From assembly GCF_000430825.1 (NCBI RefSeq), contig NZ_AUMT01000017.1:1-64000 (forward strand): a stretch of DNA of 64,000 nt, written 5' to 3'. This stretch comes from Chryseobacterium daeguense DSM 19388 (GTDB lineage Bacteria; Bacteroidota; Bacteroidia; Flavobacteriales; Weeksellaceae). Made by a program: the position numbers and the translations under genes. Position 1 is the first letter of the stretch, and each line of letters opens with the position of its first letter. The notes beneath the pieces are model-generated. The model was not told the DNA's origin. It saw only the letters and a program-made list of their open reading frames with translations, and made no database searches. This document shows, piece after piece, positions 18,519 through 27,649 of this stretch.

Positions 18519-19706
18519 ATGGGAATCTTAAAAAAAATAAAAAAACACTTTAAGAGAAAAGAAAAACTTAAACAGCTGAAAACGCAGGACATCGTTAATA
18601 TTCATCTGTATGATTCTTCAAAAAAAACAATCCTTTTTGCTTCAAGAGATTTCCCGACACACGATAAAGATTCAGGATCCAACAGATTAAAAGAAATCAT
18701 TCTCATCTATAAAGAACTGGGTTACAACTGTATTCTTTTTGCCCCTAATGTTTTTGAAGATGATTCTTATGTAAAATTTTACCAGTCGCGGGACATTATT
18801 GTTTTTGTCGAAAACACGCAGTATAATAATATTTATTCATTTCTTTCATCACTTAAAAGGGTTGATTTTGTGTGGTTTAACGGGCCATTAGCTTTAAATT
18901 TATTTTATAAAAGAATGAAAGCTATTCTGCCTGAGACAAAATTCATCTATGATATGGTGGATATTCATTTTTTAAGATTTAAAAGAGCTATTGAACTTGA
19001 GCCAGCCCGGATCTCTTTAAAGAAAAATTACAAACATTTCTTCCGCTTAGAAACTATTGTTGCGCCTAAGCTGGATTATATGATTGCTATTTCGGATAAA
19101 GAAAAGGAGGTCATGAGCCAGTACACAGATAAGAATAAAATTATTACGATTTCCAATATTCATTACCCGAAAATCAACTTTTCCGAAAGAAAGAATTTTC
19201 ATAACAGTAAAGGAATTATTTTCATTGGCTCTATTCACGAACCGAATATTGACGCGGTAAAATTTTTATATGATAAAATAATGCCGATCGTCTGGAAAGA
19301 AAACCCTCAACTTGAAGTAAGTGTCATCGGAAATGTAGCCGATAAACTTGATATAAAACAATATCCGAAATTTAAATTTTTAGGCTTTGTAGAAAGTGTT
19401 GAAGAACTTTTTATGAATTCAAAGATCATGGTAGCCCCTTTACGTTTCGGAGCGGGCGTGAAAGGGAAAATCGGGCAGGCTTTTGAATATTACTTTCCCG
19501 TAATTACCACAGACATCGGCGCAGAAGGAATGCAGCTGAAAGACAAAAAAAATGTTCTCATTGCCAATGATGAAAAAAGTTTTGCAGAAGCTATTTTGCA
19601 GCTTAATAATGATGAACAGCTTTGGAATACATTAAGTGAAAATTCGGAGGACAGCCTGAGGCCATTTTCTCCGGAAGAAGTAAAAGAAAAACTTAAAACA
19701 TTATAA
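18519..19706 (+). CDS. Family 4 glycosyltransferase
   Basis: 395-residue GT-B transferase. N-terminal FASRDFPTHDKDSGSNR is the acceptor-side glycine/serine loop seen in GT4 proteins. IIFIGSIHEPNIDAVKFL and MVAPLRFGAGVKGKIGQA with FEYYFPVITTDIGAEG form the C-terminal donor-binding domain. A very basic stretch opens the protein (residues 1-22), perhaps for membrane association. Four bases after the previous gene. Confidence 0.85.
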   Translation: MGILKKIKKHFKRKEKLKQLKTQDIVNIHLYDSSKKTILFASRDFPTHDKDSGSNRLKEIILIYKELGYNCILFAPNVFEDDSYVKFYQSRDIIVFVENTQYNNIYSFLSSLKRVDFVWFNGPLALNLFYKRMKAILPETKFIYDMVDIHFLRFKRAIELEPARISLKKNYKHFFRLETIVAPKLDYMIAISDKEKEVMSQYTDKNKIITISNIHYPKINFSERKNFHNSKGIIFIGSIHEPNIDAVKFLYDKIMPIVWKENPQLEVSVIGNVADKLDIKQYPKFKFLGFVESVEELFMNSKIMVAPLRFGAGVKGKIGQAFEYYFPVITTDIGAEGMQLKDKKNVLIANDEKSFAEAILQLNNDEQLWNTLSENSEDSLRPFSPEEVKEKLKTL

Positions 19707-19709
19707 ATC

Positions 19710-20954
19710 ATGTCATTAAGTGTAAATTACCACGGCTTTTTCAACGGAAATTTCGGTATTTCTGAAGCGACCCGTCTGAATGCGCTGGCGTTGGAATCTG
19801 TTGGAATAAAGGTCAATACAATTAATTATTCCAGTGAAACTTTTGAAAGAATTGGAGATATTGGGGAATCAGAAAATGAATCTTCCATCAATATTTTTCA
19901 TATCAATATCAATTTCATTAATGATTTTTTCTCTAAAAATCAGAATTTGAATCTGAAAAATCATTACAATATCATCTATTGGGCTTGGGAATTTCCTGAA
20001 GTGTCAAAAAAAGTGGTTGAAATCCTGAATGTTTTTGATGAACTTTGGGTTCCGAGTGATTTTTGCGTCAATATATTCACAAAATATACAGGAATTCCGG
20101 TTTTACGCTTTTCCCACCCTATCCAGAAGCTTGAAAATTCCGAAGAATTTGATTTTAATCAATATAACGTTCCACAAAATTCAAAGGTTTATCTTACTAT
20201 TTTTGACTCTTTAAGCACAACGATTCGAAAAAATCCGGAAGCTACTCTGGAAGCTTTTACAACTGTTTTTAAAGAAGATAAAGAAAGTGTTCTGATTGTA
20301 AAAACTCACAATCTCGAACGAAGCAAGGATGCCCAAAAAGCACTGGAAAAGTATAATAATGTTCCAAACGTCATCATCATTAACGAGCATTTTTCAAAAG
20401 AAAAACTACATTCACTCATTCAGCAGGCAGATGTTTTACTCTCACTTCACGGCTCGGAAGGTTTTGGCCTTACCCTTGCAGAAGCGATGGCGTATGGAAA
20501 AATTGTAGTCGGCACGGGATATTCCGGAAATCTGGATTTCATGAATGTAAATAACAGTTTCCTTGTTCAGTATGATTTCATTAAAACATCGAATACAAAA
20601 GGACTGATCGATGAAGGCTTAACCCTGGCAAAACCCAGATTACAGGATGCAGTGGCTAAATTGTTATACATAAAAAACCATTTCAATTCTTTGGATCATC
20701 TTAGAGAAAGTGCAAAATCTCAGATTGAAGACAACTTTTCTCTGCAGTCCATCGGCGGATTATTTAAAATCAGGTTAAATTTTATCAATAACTTTGATAA
20801 AAAAGAAGGTGCCAGCTCAGATGTAAATAATGTTTTCTACCTGAGTGAAATTGAAAAACTAAATAAGAAAGTTAATTACCTGGAAAGAACAGCTTACAAT
20901 AAAATAAGAAAAAAAGTAAATATTTTTCTTAAAAGGATAAAAGGCAGGAAATGA
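19710..20954 (+). CDS. Family 4 glycosyltransferase (paralogue of the convergent gene)
   Basis: 414 residues. N-terminal NYHGFFNGNFGISEATRLN and C-terminal LSLHGSEGFGLTLAEAMAYGK with TGYSGNLDFMN identify the GT4 donor domain (E-x7-E type site). The convergent gene at 20955-22214 has the same landmarks in the same order, so the pair arose by duplication. The last codons (KGRK, stop TGA) lie inside a palindromic terminator. It closes the rightward arm. Confidence 0.87.
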   Translation: MSLSVNYHGFFNGNFGISEATRLNALALESVGIKVNTINYSSETFERIGDIGESENESSINIFHININFINDFFSKNQNLNLKNHYNIIYWAWEFPEVSKKVVEILNVFDELWVPSDFCVNIFTKYTGIPVLRFSHPIQKLENSEEFDFNQYNVPQNSKVYLTIFDSLSTTIRKNPEATLEAFTTVFKEDKESVLIVKTHNLERSKDAQKALEKYNNVPNVIIINEHFSKEKLHSLIQQADVLLSLHGSEGFGLTLAEAMAYGKIVVGTGYSGNLDFMNVNNSFLVQYDFIKTSNTKGLIDEGLTLAKPRLQDAVAKLLYIKNHFNSLDHLRESAKSQIEDNFSLQSIGGLFKIRLNFINNFDKKEGASSDVNNVFYLSEIEKLNKKVNYLERTAYNKIRKKVNIFLKRIKGRK

Positions 20955-20970
20955 TCATTTCTTGCCTTTT
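20939..20970. terminator. Bidirectional terminator embedding both convergent stop codons
   Basis: A 32-base near-perfect palindrome (16-base arms, one G-U pair in RNA) whose centre is exactly between the plus-strand TGA (20952-20954) and the minus-strand TGA (20955-20957). Each arm encodes the last residues of one transferase (KGRK or KGKK). T runs lie on both outer sides. Confidence 0.85.
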
Positions 20971-22214
20971 CTGTTTCTTATATACATTTTTATTCCGTAA
21001 ATAAACTGTATTGGAGCACTTTTCTTGTAAATCCTGAGATCTTTTTTTAATAAAATATTTTCTACATACAGCTTGATTAAGCTTGATTTATTCTGTGAAA
21101 TTCTGTTCTCCGATATAAGCTCTTCACATCTGTTCTTGATAAGCTCTCCTACTTTTTTTAGTGACAGGTCTTGAGCAATAGTTTGCTGACCTTTTTCCGC
21201 TTTTGTAGAAACCTCTTCTCCGCCCTGATAAACAGATTTTAAAAATATTGAGGCCTGTTTCAATGAGGGTTCAGACCAGACAGTATTAGAATTATAATTA
21301 AGATCATCCGAACCATAAGATACTTTTTCAGCATTTACCAGAAAGCTATTTTCAGCATTCATAAACTGCAGATTTCCTGAATATCCCGTTGCTATTACGG
21401 GCTTTTTAAAGTACATCGCCTCAGCCATTGTAAGTCCAAAACCTTCTGACCTGTGAAGAGAAATATAGCTGTCGCAATTGCTGATAACATGATTCAAAGC
21501 ATTTCTGTCAAAAATTTTCTCTACAATCTTTATTTTTGGGGACTCCCCGATTGCCTGTAGAATCTGCTCTTTTTCAGAAGGAAACTTTTGCGATCTGGAA
21601 GTTTTAATGGTTAAAAAAGCATTGTTTTCACTGCCATCAAAAGTCTCCCGGAAAACCCTGATCAGGTTAATTACATTTTTTCTTTCAATCGAGCTGTTAT
21701 AATCAAAAATAAAAAGAAAGTTAAACAAATTTTTATTGTAAAAGCTCAAAGCGTCTTCATCATCTGTCTCCTTCAAATCAATATTGATGGGATGTGGAAT
21801 AATCTTCACGGGCATTCCTACATATCTTTCAATACATTCTTTACAATATGCAGAAGGTGTCCAAATTTCATCAAAAAGATTCATATTCATCACATAATCT
21901 TCAGGAATAGTCTCAGATTCCCAGGCCATATAAAGAATATTATACTTATCTCCAAAAAACGAGTGATCAAAATAATCAAAGAAATTAGGTGTCTCAGAAG
22001 GAGAAATCTGTATTAAATTAATAGGATGTGGAGCGTGGTCGGAAAACTCTGTAAAAGTAAGATCATTGTTATTGTGATTGGTCTTCACATTATAATTAAT
22101 GAGGCTTAATGGAATTCCTGCCGTCTGAATAGCCTTACAGTTCAGCCTTGTAGCTTCTGCAATACCAAATTCTCCATTGATAAATCCAAAAACATTAATT
22201 CCCAATTCTGTCAT
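20955..22214 (-). CDS. Family 4 glycosyltransferase (paralogue of the convergent gene)
   Basis: 419 residues. NVFGFINGEFGIAEATRLN at the N-terminus, YISLHRSEGFGLTMAEAMYF and ATGYSGNLQFMN in the donor domain. These parallel the convergent 19710 gene closely. The C-terminal tail is basic (RNRKGKK). Last gene of the leftward arm; 22 bases follow the upstream small transferase. Confidence 0.87.
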   Translation of the reverse strand: MTELGINVFGFINGEFGIAEATRLNCKAIQTAGIPLSLINYNVKTNHNNNDLTFTEFSDHAPHPINLIQISPSETPNFFDYFDHSFFGDKYNILYMAWESETIPEDYVMNMNLFDEIWTPSAYCKECIERYVGMPVKIIPHPINIDLKETDDEDALSFYNKNLFNFLFIFDYNSSIERKNVINLIRVFRETFDGSENNAFLTIKTSRSQKFPSEKEQILQAIGESPKIKIVEKIFDRNALNHVISNCDSYISLHRSEGFGLTMAEAMYFKKPVIATGYSGNLQFMNAENSFLVNAEKVSYGSDDLNYNSNTVWSEPSLKQASIFLKSVYQGGEEVSTKAEKGQQTIAQDLSLKKVGELIKNRCEELISENRISQNKSSLIKLYVENILLKKDLRIYKKSAPIQFIYGIKMYIRNRKGKK

Positions 22215-22236
22215 TCTGATCGTTTTATATTTTTAA

Positions 22237-22881
22237 TTAATCTTCCAGTGTTTCGTAGAAATCATTCTGCTTTTTCTGTTTTTCGAAATTCTTTTTGTGA
22301 ATTAAGGACAAATTATAATCTTTAGGTACTTCCGTGAAATTTTTATTTCCGTACAGGACTTCATGCACCTTATTTTTCCAGAAAATTTTCTTGTTATTTT
22401 TAATGATTCTCGCCTGATAGTCGGGAAAATTGATATAACCTTCTTCATTTATGCTCCAGCCCATCTCCTTTACATATTCTTCCGTAATCCCTTCAACAAT
22501 ATTGATTCGCGGAACAAAAAATATTTCTACACTTTTTTCCTTTTTCAGATAAGGTTTTAATGTTTTAATAAAATGTTCTGTAGGATATTCATCAGCATCA
22601 ATCTGAAAAAGATACCTGCATTTTGAATTTTCTATCAGCTTATTTTTGAAAGTCGCAAAATCTCCGTTAAGCTTAGCTTCAATTATTTTTACTTTAGATT
22701 GATACTGTTCCAGCAGCTCCCCCACTTTATGGTCCGGATTTGTCATATCCCGAAGCACAAGCACTTCATCATTCTTATCAATGAGCGGCAGCAGCATATC
22801 AAGAAGAACCTTTAGCTCCCTGTGTTCATTGCAAACTGTGATTCCGTAAGTGATGGTAATCGGTTTAAAAAAATCAAGCAT
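22237..22881 (-). CDS. Small family 2 glycosyltransferase
   Basis: 214 residues. TITYGITVCNEHRELKVLL opens a GT-A fold, and FQIDADEYPTEHFI provides the DAD metal site; KVHEVLYG follows the pattern of the WaaE-like genes upstream. It is shorter than the other GT2 proteins and lacks their C-terminal extension. ATG overlaps the preceding stop by one base (TAATG), so it is coupled to the 22881-24044 gene. Confidence 0.8.
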   Translation of the reverse strand: MLDFFKPITITYGITVCNEHRELKVLLDMLLPLIDKNDEVLVLRDMTNPDHKVGELLEQYQSKVKIIEAKLNGDFATFKNKLIENSKCRYLFQIDADEYPTEHFIKTLKPYLKKEKSVEIFFVPRINIVEGITEEYVKEMGWSINEEGYINFPDYQARIIKNNKKIFWKNKVHEVLYGNKNFTEVPKDYNLSLIHKKNFEKQKKQNDFYETLED

Positions 22882-24044
22882 TATTTTCTGATTATTAATT
22901 GTTTTTCATGAGACCTGTCATTCACGATTTCTATTTTCAGATTATTGATTTTAAAGACATTTTCTTTTCCAAAAATCTTCTGAAATATATTCTTTTTTGA
23001 GCTTTTAAATTCTTCAATAATCTCTGCAAGATTTCTAAAGGTATACAGATTTTTCTCAGAAAGTTTTCTCGCATCAAACGTTATTACAATATCATCCGAA
23101 ATATCTTCACTTTTGGCCCTGAACCTTTCTTTTAAATTAAATATCGTGTTTTTTTGTTCTGTTTCAATGTATTGATCTGCATTAAAATCAGAATACAGGT
23201 GATCTGCAAATATTTCCAGCGTTTTCACAGCTTCTTCATTAGGGTTTTCCAGAATAAGCCCGATATTATGTTTCTTTTTTACCTTAGACTGATTCATGAA
23301 TCCCCATTTCCTGATAAAATTACGCAGTGAATTTTCCTCTATTTTTTTTGTCTTATTCTGAAATTCTTCGGAAAACCTGGATGTTTTGCTTACAAAATGA
23401 TACACCATTGCGTTTGGACAAACATAGGTTTTTTCACCCGACATTCTCAATCTTAAAATCAGATCATCATCTTCACAAAACATTGGTCTGAAAAGCGGAT
23501 CCAGACCGTTTATTTTTAAAAGAATTTCTTTTTTGGCGGCCAGAAAAAAACTTACATCTTCTGTAAAAGCACCCTCCTGCTTTTTCTGCTCGTTTTCAAA
23601 TTGAAAAAAATCATCAAATCTGAAGGTTTCAAAATCATTCCCAAAGTCCTGAATTTCTTTCCAAAGTCTTTTGTCTGCAGCAAAAATAGGAGGTTCTATT
23701 ACTTTATAATAAACAAGATTATGTTTTTCCAGCGAGTTTCCAATTTCTGCTAAAAAATTTTTGCCGATAACCATATCATTATGTAAAAAGCATACATAAT
23801 CTTTGGTAGAAATCTCTATAGCTTTATTGTAAGTGTCGGACAGTGTTTTTTCTTCGCGGCTCGTAAAATAGACAAGATTGTCGTCCTGCAGGCTGTCTAG
23901 CCATTCATCTGTTCCGTCTGAGCTTCCGAAGCTTACAAAAACAATTTCAGCAACAGGATAATTTTTTCTTATTGAGTAATAACAACTTTTAGAATATTCC
24001 AGATTGTTTTTTAATCCTATTAAAAGCGAAATCGTATTATCCAT
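22881..24044 (-). CDS. Family 2 glycosyltransferase
   Basis: 387 residues. ISLLIGLKNNLEYSKSCYYS and SFGSSDGTDEWL form the nucleotide-binding half; FLHNDMVIG is the metal-site position, MFCEDDDLILRLRMSG the catalytic-base region typical of rhamnosyl- and galactosyl-type GT2 enzymes. The C-terminal 110 residues are a lysine-rich extension I do not recognise. First gene of the leftward arm, with a -7 box TACATTTG at 24082-24089. Confidence 0.83.
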   Translation of the reverse strand: MDNTISLLIGLKNNLEYSKSCYYSIRKNYPVAEIVFVSFGSSDGTDEWLDSLQDDNLVYFTSREEKTLSDTYNKAIEISTKDYVCFLHNDMVIGKNFLAEIGNSLEKHNLVYYKVIEPPIFAADKRLWKEIQDFGNDFETFRFDDFFQFENEQKKQEGAFTEDVSFFLAAKKEILLKINGLDPLFRPMFCEDDDLILRLRMSGEKTYVCPNAMVYHFVSKTSRFSEEFQNKTKKIEENSLRNFIRKWGFMNQSKVKKKHNIGLILENPNEEAVKTLEIFADHLYSDFNADQYIETEQKNTIFNLKERFRAKSEDISDDIVITFDARKLSEKNLYTFRNLAEIIEEFKSSKKNIFQKIFGKENVFKINNLKIEIVNDRSHEKQLIIRK

Positions 24045-24081
24045 GTCTTATTTTAGGTTCCTAATTATTTCTTAGAAAATA

Positions 24082-24089
24082 CAAATGTA
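24082..24089 (-). promoter_or_regulatory. -7 box of the leftward glycosyltransferase arm
   Basis: TACATTTG on the minus strand, 37 bases upstream of the ATG at 24044. Identical in sequence to the -7 box of the next gene to the right (24529-24536). No good -33 element. Confidence 0.55.
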
Positions 24090-24097
24090 AATATTAA

Positions 24098-24137
24098 GAT
24101 AAAAAAAACAGTAAAAATCATATGATTCTTACTGTTT
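24098..24137 (-). terminator. Terminator of the cupin gene
   Basis: AAACAGTAA (24106-24114) and TTACTGTTT (24129-24137) form the outer stem, with AATCATATGATT inside. On the minus strand a T8 run follows. Confidence 0.75.
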
Positions 24138-24164
24138 AAATCTTATTGATGAAAAAATTATTAA

Positions 24165-24509
24165 TTAATTTCTGTCATAATCATCCTCTATTCTCACAAT
24201 ATCGTCTTCCCCGAAATATGTTCCCGTCTGAACTTCAATGAAAACAACAGGCTTGTCAGAAAGATTCATCATTCTATGTTTAGCACCAAGCGGGATGAAG
24301 ATGCTTTCCCCATATTTTAGGTTAATTTCCTTATCATCAAGAACTACGGTAGCATCACCTTCTATGATGGTCCACTGCTCCTGTCTTTTGTGGTGGTATT
24401 GGTAAGATAGTTTTTGCCCGGGATTTACCTCAATTCTTTTAAGTTTATAATTCGGTTCATCTGCCAAAACATAATATTTTCCCCACGGTCTTTCGCCTAT
24501 TTCTAACAT
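24165..24509 (-). CDS. Mannose-6-phosphate isomerase/guanylyltransferase-type cupin
   Basis: 114-residue single cupin domain matching the C-terminal isomerase part of type II phosphomannose isomerase/GDP-mannose pyrophosphorylase. ERPWGKYYVL, the metal site YQYHHKRQEQW and FIPLGAKHRMMN carry the cupin His/Glu ligands. It could supply mannose-6-phosphate for the neighbouring glycan locus or bind a nucleotide sugar. It has its own TACATTTG box (24529-24536) and terminator, so it is a single-gene unit. Confidence 0.85.
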   Translation of the reverse strand: MLEIGERPWGKYYVLADEPNYKLKRIEVNPGQKLSYQYHHKRQEQWTIIEGDATVVLDDKEINLKYGESIFIPLGAKHRMMNLSDKPVVFIEVQTGTYFGEDDIVRIEDDYDRN

Positions 24510-24528
24510 AATTTACTTTTTATATATA

Positions 24529-24536
24529 CAAATGTA
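24529..24536 (-). promoter_or_regulatory. -7 box of the cupin gene
   Basis: TACATTTG on the minus strand, 19 bases upstream of the ATG. A weak TTGG lies 19 bases further upstream (24556-24559). Confidence 0.55.
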
Positions 24537-24599
24537 GAAATTCAAAACAAAAAAGCCAATAACCCGAACATTAATCATCCTTAAAACACATAATTTAAG

Positions 24600-24607
24600 T
24601 AAATTTG
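24600..24607 (+). promoter_or_regulatory. -7 box of gltX
   Basis: TAAATTTG, 19 bases before the gltX ATG. No clear -33 element. Confidence 0.6.
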
Positions 24608-24626
24608 CATCAAAATTTTAATTGAA

Positions 24627-26132
24627 ATGGAGAAAGTAAGAGTACGTTTTGCTCCAAGTCCTACCGGACCTTTACATTTGGGAGGCGTAAGAACCGCATT
24701 ATATGATTATCTTTTTGCTAAAAACCAGGGAGGTGAATTTGTATTAAGAATAGAAGATACAGACACTGCAAGATATGTGGAAGGTGCAGAAGAGTACATC
24801 GAAGAAGCTTTGGAATGGTGCGGGATCATTGCGGATGAAAGCCCTAAAAAAGGAGGAAAATTCGCTCCATACAGACAATCGGAAAGAAGAGATATTTACG
24901 ACAGATATACAGAGCAGATCCTGAAAACGGACTATGCTTACATCGCTTTTGATACGGCCGAAGAATTAGACACCATCCGCGCCGAATATGAAGCAAGAGG
25001 TGATGTATTTTCGTATGATAACAAAACCAGAAACCAGCTTAGAAACAGCCTTGCATTTTCTGAAGAGGAGGTTAAGAAATTACTGGATGAAAAAACACCA
25101 TACGTGGTGAGATTCAAAATGCCTGTTGACAGAACATTGAATCTTGAAGACATTATCCGAGGAAAATTTTCTGTGAATACTAATACTTTAGATGATAAAG
25201 TCTTGGTTAAAAATGACGGAATGCCGACTTACCATTTCGCCAACATCATCGATGATCATGAAATGGAAATTTCCCACGTGATCCGTGGTGAAGAATGGCT
25301 GCCATCCTTAGGCCTGCATACTTTATTATATGAAGCAATGGGTTGGGAAGCGCCACAGTTTGCGCACCTTTCTTTGATTCTAAAACCTGAAGGAAAAGGC
25401 AAATTAAGCAAAAGAGACGGTGATAAATTCGGATTCCCTGTATTTCCTTTAAACTTTACAGATCCTGCAACAGGAAATGTTTCCCAGGGATATAGAGAAA
25501 GCGGTTATCTTCCTGAAGCTTTCATCAATATGGTGGCACTTCTAGGCTGGTCTCCTGCTGATGACAAAGAAATCCTATCGTTGGATGAAATGGCAAAAGA
25601 ATTTGACTTAAATAAAGTTCATAAAGCCGGGGCAAGATTCAGTAAAGAAAAAGCAGAATGGTTTAACCATCAGTATATTCAGATGAAATCCGATGAAGAA
25701 TTGCTGCAAATTTTAAAAAAATCAGATTTAAACTTAACACTTTCTGACGAAAAACTGTTAAAAATAATTCACCTGATGAAAGAACGAGCAACGTTCCCGA
25801 AAGACATCTATGAAAACGGTAAATTTTTCTTCGAAGCACCCACTTATTATGATGAAAAAGCATCAAAAAAAGCTTGGAACGAAGAAACTTCAGGCATTTT
25901 AGGTGATTTGGCTTCAAAACTGGAATCTGTGGATTTTAAGGCTGAAGCTGTAAAGCAAACCATGCATGATCTGGCTGAGGAAAAAGGTTTGGGAATGGGT
26001 AAAGTGATGATGCCTTTACGTCTCGCATTAGTGGGCGAACTGAAAGGCCCTGACGTCCCGGACATCATGGAACTTCTTGGAAGAGAGGAAACTACCTCCA
26101 GAATAAACAATGCGATCAATAATTTTAAATAG
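24627..26132 (+). CDS. gltX: Glutamyl-tRNA synthetase
   Basis: 501-residue class I aminoacyl-tRNA synthetase. The HIGH-type motif is HLGG in APSPTGPLHLGGVRTALY and the KMSKS-type loop is KLSKRDG. The IEDTD segment and the C-terminal anticodon-binding helical domain are in place. Length fits bacterial GluRS. Whether it also charges tRNA-Gln cannot be told from the window. Confidence 0.97.
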   Translation: MEKVRVRFAPSPTGPLHLGGVRTALYDYLFAKNQGGEFVLRIEDTDTARYVEGAEEYIEEALEWCGIIADESPKKGGKFAPYRQSERRDIYDRYTEQILKTDYAYIAFDTAEELDTIRAEYEARGDVFSYDNKTRNQLRNSLAFSEEEVKKLLDEKTPYVVRFKMPVDRTLNLEDIIRGKFSVNTNTLDDKVLVKNDGMPTYHFANIIDDHEMEISHVIRGEEWLPSLGLHTLLYEAMGWEAPQFAHLSLILKPEGKGKLSKRDGDKFGFPVFPLNFTDPATGNVSQGYRESGYLPEAFINMVALLGWSPADDKEILSLDEMAKEFDLNKVHKAGARFSKEKAEWFNHQYIQMKSDEELLQILKKSDLNLTLSDEKLLKIIHLMKERATFPKDIYENGKFFFEAPTYYDEKASKKAWNEETSGILGDLASKLESVDFKAEAVKQTMHDLAEEKGLGMGKVMMPLRLALVGELKGPDVPDIMELLGREETTSRINNAINNFK

Positions 26133-26149
26133 TTTTTGATAATTTTTCA

Positions 26150-26157
26150 TAAATTTG
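26150..26157 (+). promoter_or_regulatory. -7 box of accA
   Basis: TAAATTTG in the 48-base gltX-accA gap, 23 bases before the accA ATG. It suggests accA has its own promoter besides any read-through. Confidence 0.55.
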
Positions 26158-26180
26158 AAAGATTTAATTTACTTCAAGAA

Positions 26181-27137
26181 ATGGAATATTTAAGTTTCGA
26201 ACTTCCTATAAAAGAACTGATGGATCAACTTCAGACTTGTTCTTTGGTAGGAGAAGAAAGTGGTGTTGATGTAAAATTAGCATGTAGCCAGATAGAGGAT
26301 AAGATCATAGAAAAGAAAAAAGAAATCTATTCTAATCTTACGCCTTGGCAAAGAGTACAACTATCGCGTCATCCGGACCGTCCTTATACCCTTGATTATA
26401 TCAGCGGAATGGTAGATAAAGGAAGCTTCCTGGAACTTCACGGAGACAGAAATTTCGCAGACGACCCTGCAATGATTGGCGGTTTAGCCACTCTTGATGG
26501 TCATAAAGTAATGATCATAGGAACTCAAAAAGGAAGAACAACTAAGGAAAGACAGCACAGAAGATTCGGGATGCCAAATCCTGAAGGATACAGAAAGGCT
26601 TTGAGACTAATGAAGCTTGCTGAAAAATTCCAGATTCCTGTAGTAACTTTAGTAGATACACCGGGAGCTTATCCTGGTCTGGAAGCCGAAGAAAGAGGAC
26701 AGGGTGAAGCTATTGCAAGAAATATTTTCGAAATGGTTCAGCTTAAAACTCCTATTTTCACGTATATCATCGGTGAAGGAGCAAGTGGCGGAGCATTAGG
26801 AATAGGTGTAGGAAATAAGGTATATATGTTGGAAAACACATGGTACACCGTAATCGCACCGGAAAGCTGCTCATCCATCCTTTGGAGAAACTGGGATCAT
26901 AAGGAAGATGCAGCCAATGCATTGAACCTTACCCCGAAAGATGCTTTAAGAGAAAAATTCATTGATGGGATTATTGAGGAGCCGCTAGGCGGAGCACATT
27001 ACGACCCGGCAACAACGTTTTTGAACTTAAAAACTTCTATTTTACAGAATATCAAAGCGTTTTCAAAATTTACAGGACAGGAACTTGAAACCCAGAGACA
27101 GGAGAAATTCATTGCGATGGGACAGTTTAAAGGATAA
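26181..27137 (+). CDS. accA: Acetyl-CoA carboxylase carboxyltransferase subunit alpha
   Basis: 318 residues of crotonase/carboxyltransferase fold; with AccD it moves the carboxyl group from biotin to acetyl-CoA. The start [13 protein letters not shown] is the family N-terminus. [36 protein letters not shown] and the oxyanion segment [12 protein letters not shown] are intact. The ATG at 26181 was chosen because upstream codons run through the -7 box. Confidence 0.95.
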   Translation: MEYLSFELPIKELMDQLQTCSLVGEESGVDVKLACSQIEDKIIEKKKEIYSNLTPWQRVQLSRHPDRPYTLDYISGMVDKGSFLELHGDRNFADDPAMIGGLATLDGHKVMIIGTQKGRTTKERQHRRFGMPNPEGYRKALRLMKLAEKFQIPVVTLVDTPGAYPGLEAEERGQGEAIARNIFEMVQLKTPIFTYIIGEGASGGALGIGVGNKVYMLENTWYTVIAPESCSSILWRNWDHKEDAANALNLTPKDALREKFIDGIIEEPLGGAHYDPATTFLNLKTSILQNIKAFSKFTGQELETQRQEKFIAMGQFKG

Positions 27138-27139
27138 AT

Positions 27140-27173
27140 AAAACCGGTTAAGAAAATTTCTTAACCGGTTTTT
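27140..27173. terminator. Bidirectional terminator between accA and the accessory island
   Basis: AAACCGGTTAAGAAA pairs with TTTCTTAACCGGTTT almost perfectly, with T or A runs on both sides, serving accA (+) and the convergent 27182 gene (-). Confidence 0.88.
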
Positions 27174-27181
27174 AATTCTAT

Positions 27182-27649
27182 TTATCTGTAACTTATTAAA
27201 TCTTCCATTTTTAGATCTGCTGCTTTCAGAATTAATTTTGTCGCGTACCAGAAATCTTTCTGAGACTTATCATTTTTAGATCTTTTTCCTAAGCCAGTCG
27301 CATAATAACTCTTATTATTTCCTAAATCATCATATAATGAGATACGGCTTGCTGAACCATGTATCATATTTCTGACTGCAACTGTATCAAATTTTATTTT
27401 CATACAAGCATTATAGATATCTCTAAACTTTTCTTTCGGAATTTTTAAAAAATATTCTTCACCTCTATCCTTTTTTACTTTTATTTTTATTTTCTCTTTT
27501 TTATTATTTTTTATTGGTTCAAAAAGAATGTCTACCGATTTAAAAAGAATCATCGCATTTGAGTGATGAAACTCTATCTTAATAATATTTTGGCAAAAGT
27601 ATAAAGGACTCAGTATCAAAAAAAATATGCTTAAAAATTTATTTTTCAT
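27182..27649 (-). CDS. Small exported protein of unknown function, third partner of the JAB lipoprotein
   Basis: 155 residues with a signal peptide (MKNKFLSIFFLILSPLYFCQ) and a Lys-rich mature domain. I recognise no domain. It overlaps the preceding gene by four bases (ATGA), so it is the last gene of a four-gene unit that starts with the lipoprotein at 30336. The gene is noticeably more A/T-rich than the housekeeping genes nearby, as are its partners, which suggests recent transfer. A role as accessory or protective partner of the lipoprotein is a guess from position only. Confidence 0.75.
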   Translation of the reverse strand: MKNKFLSIFFLILSPLYFCQNIIKIEFHHSNAMILFKSVDILFEPIKNNKKEKIKIKVKKDRGEEYFLKIPKEKFRDIYNACMKIKFDTVAVRNMIHGSASRISLYDDLGNNKSYYATGLGKRSKNDKSQKDFWYATKLILKAADLKMEDLISYR

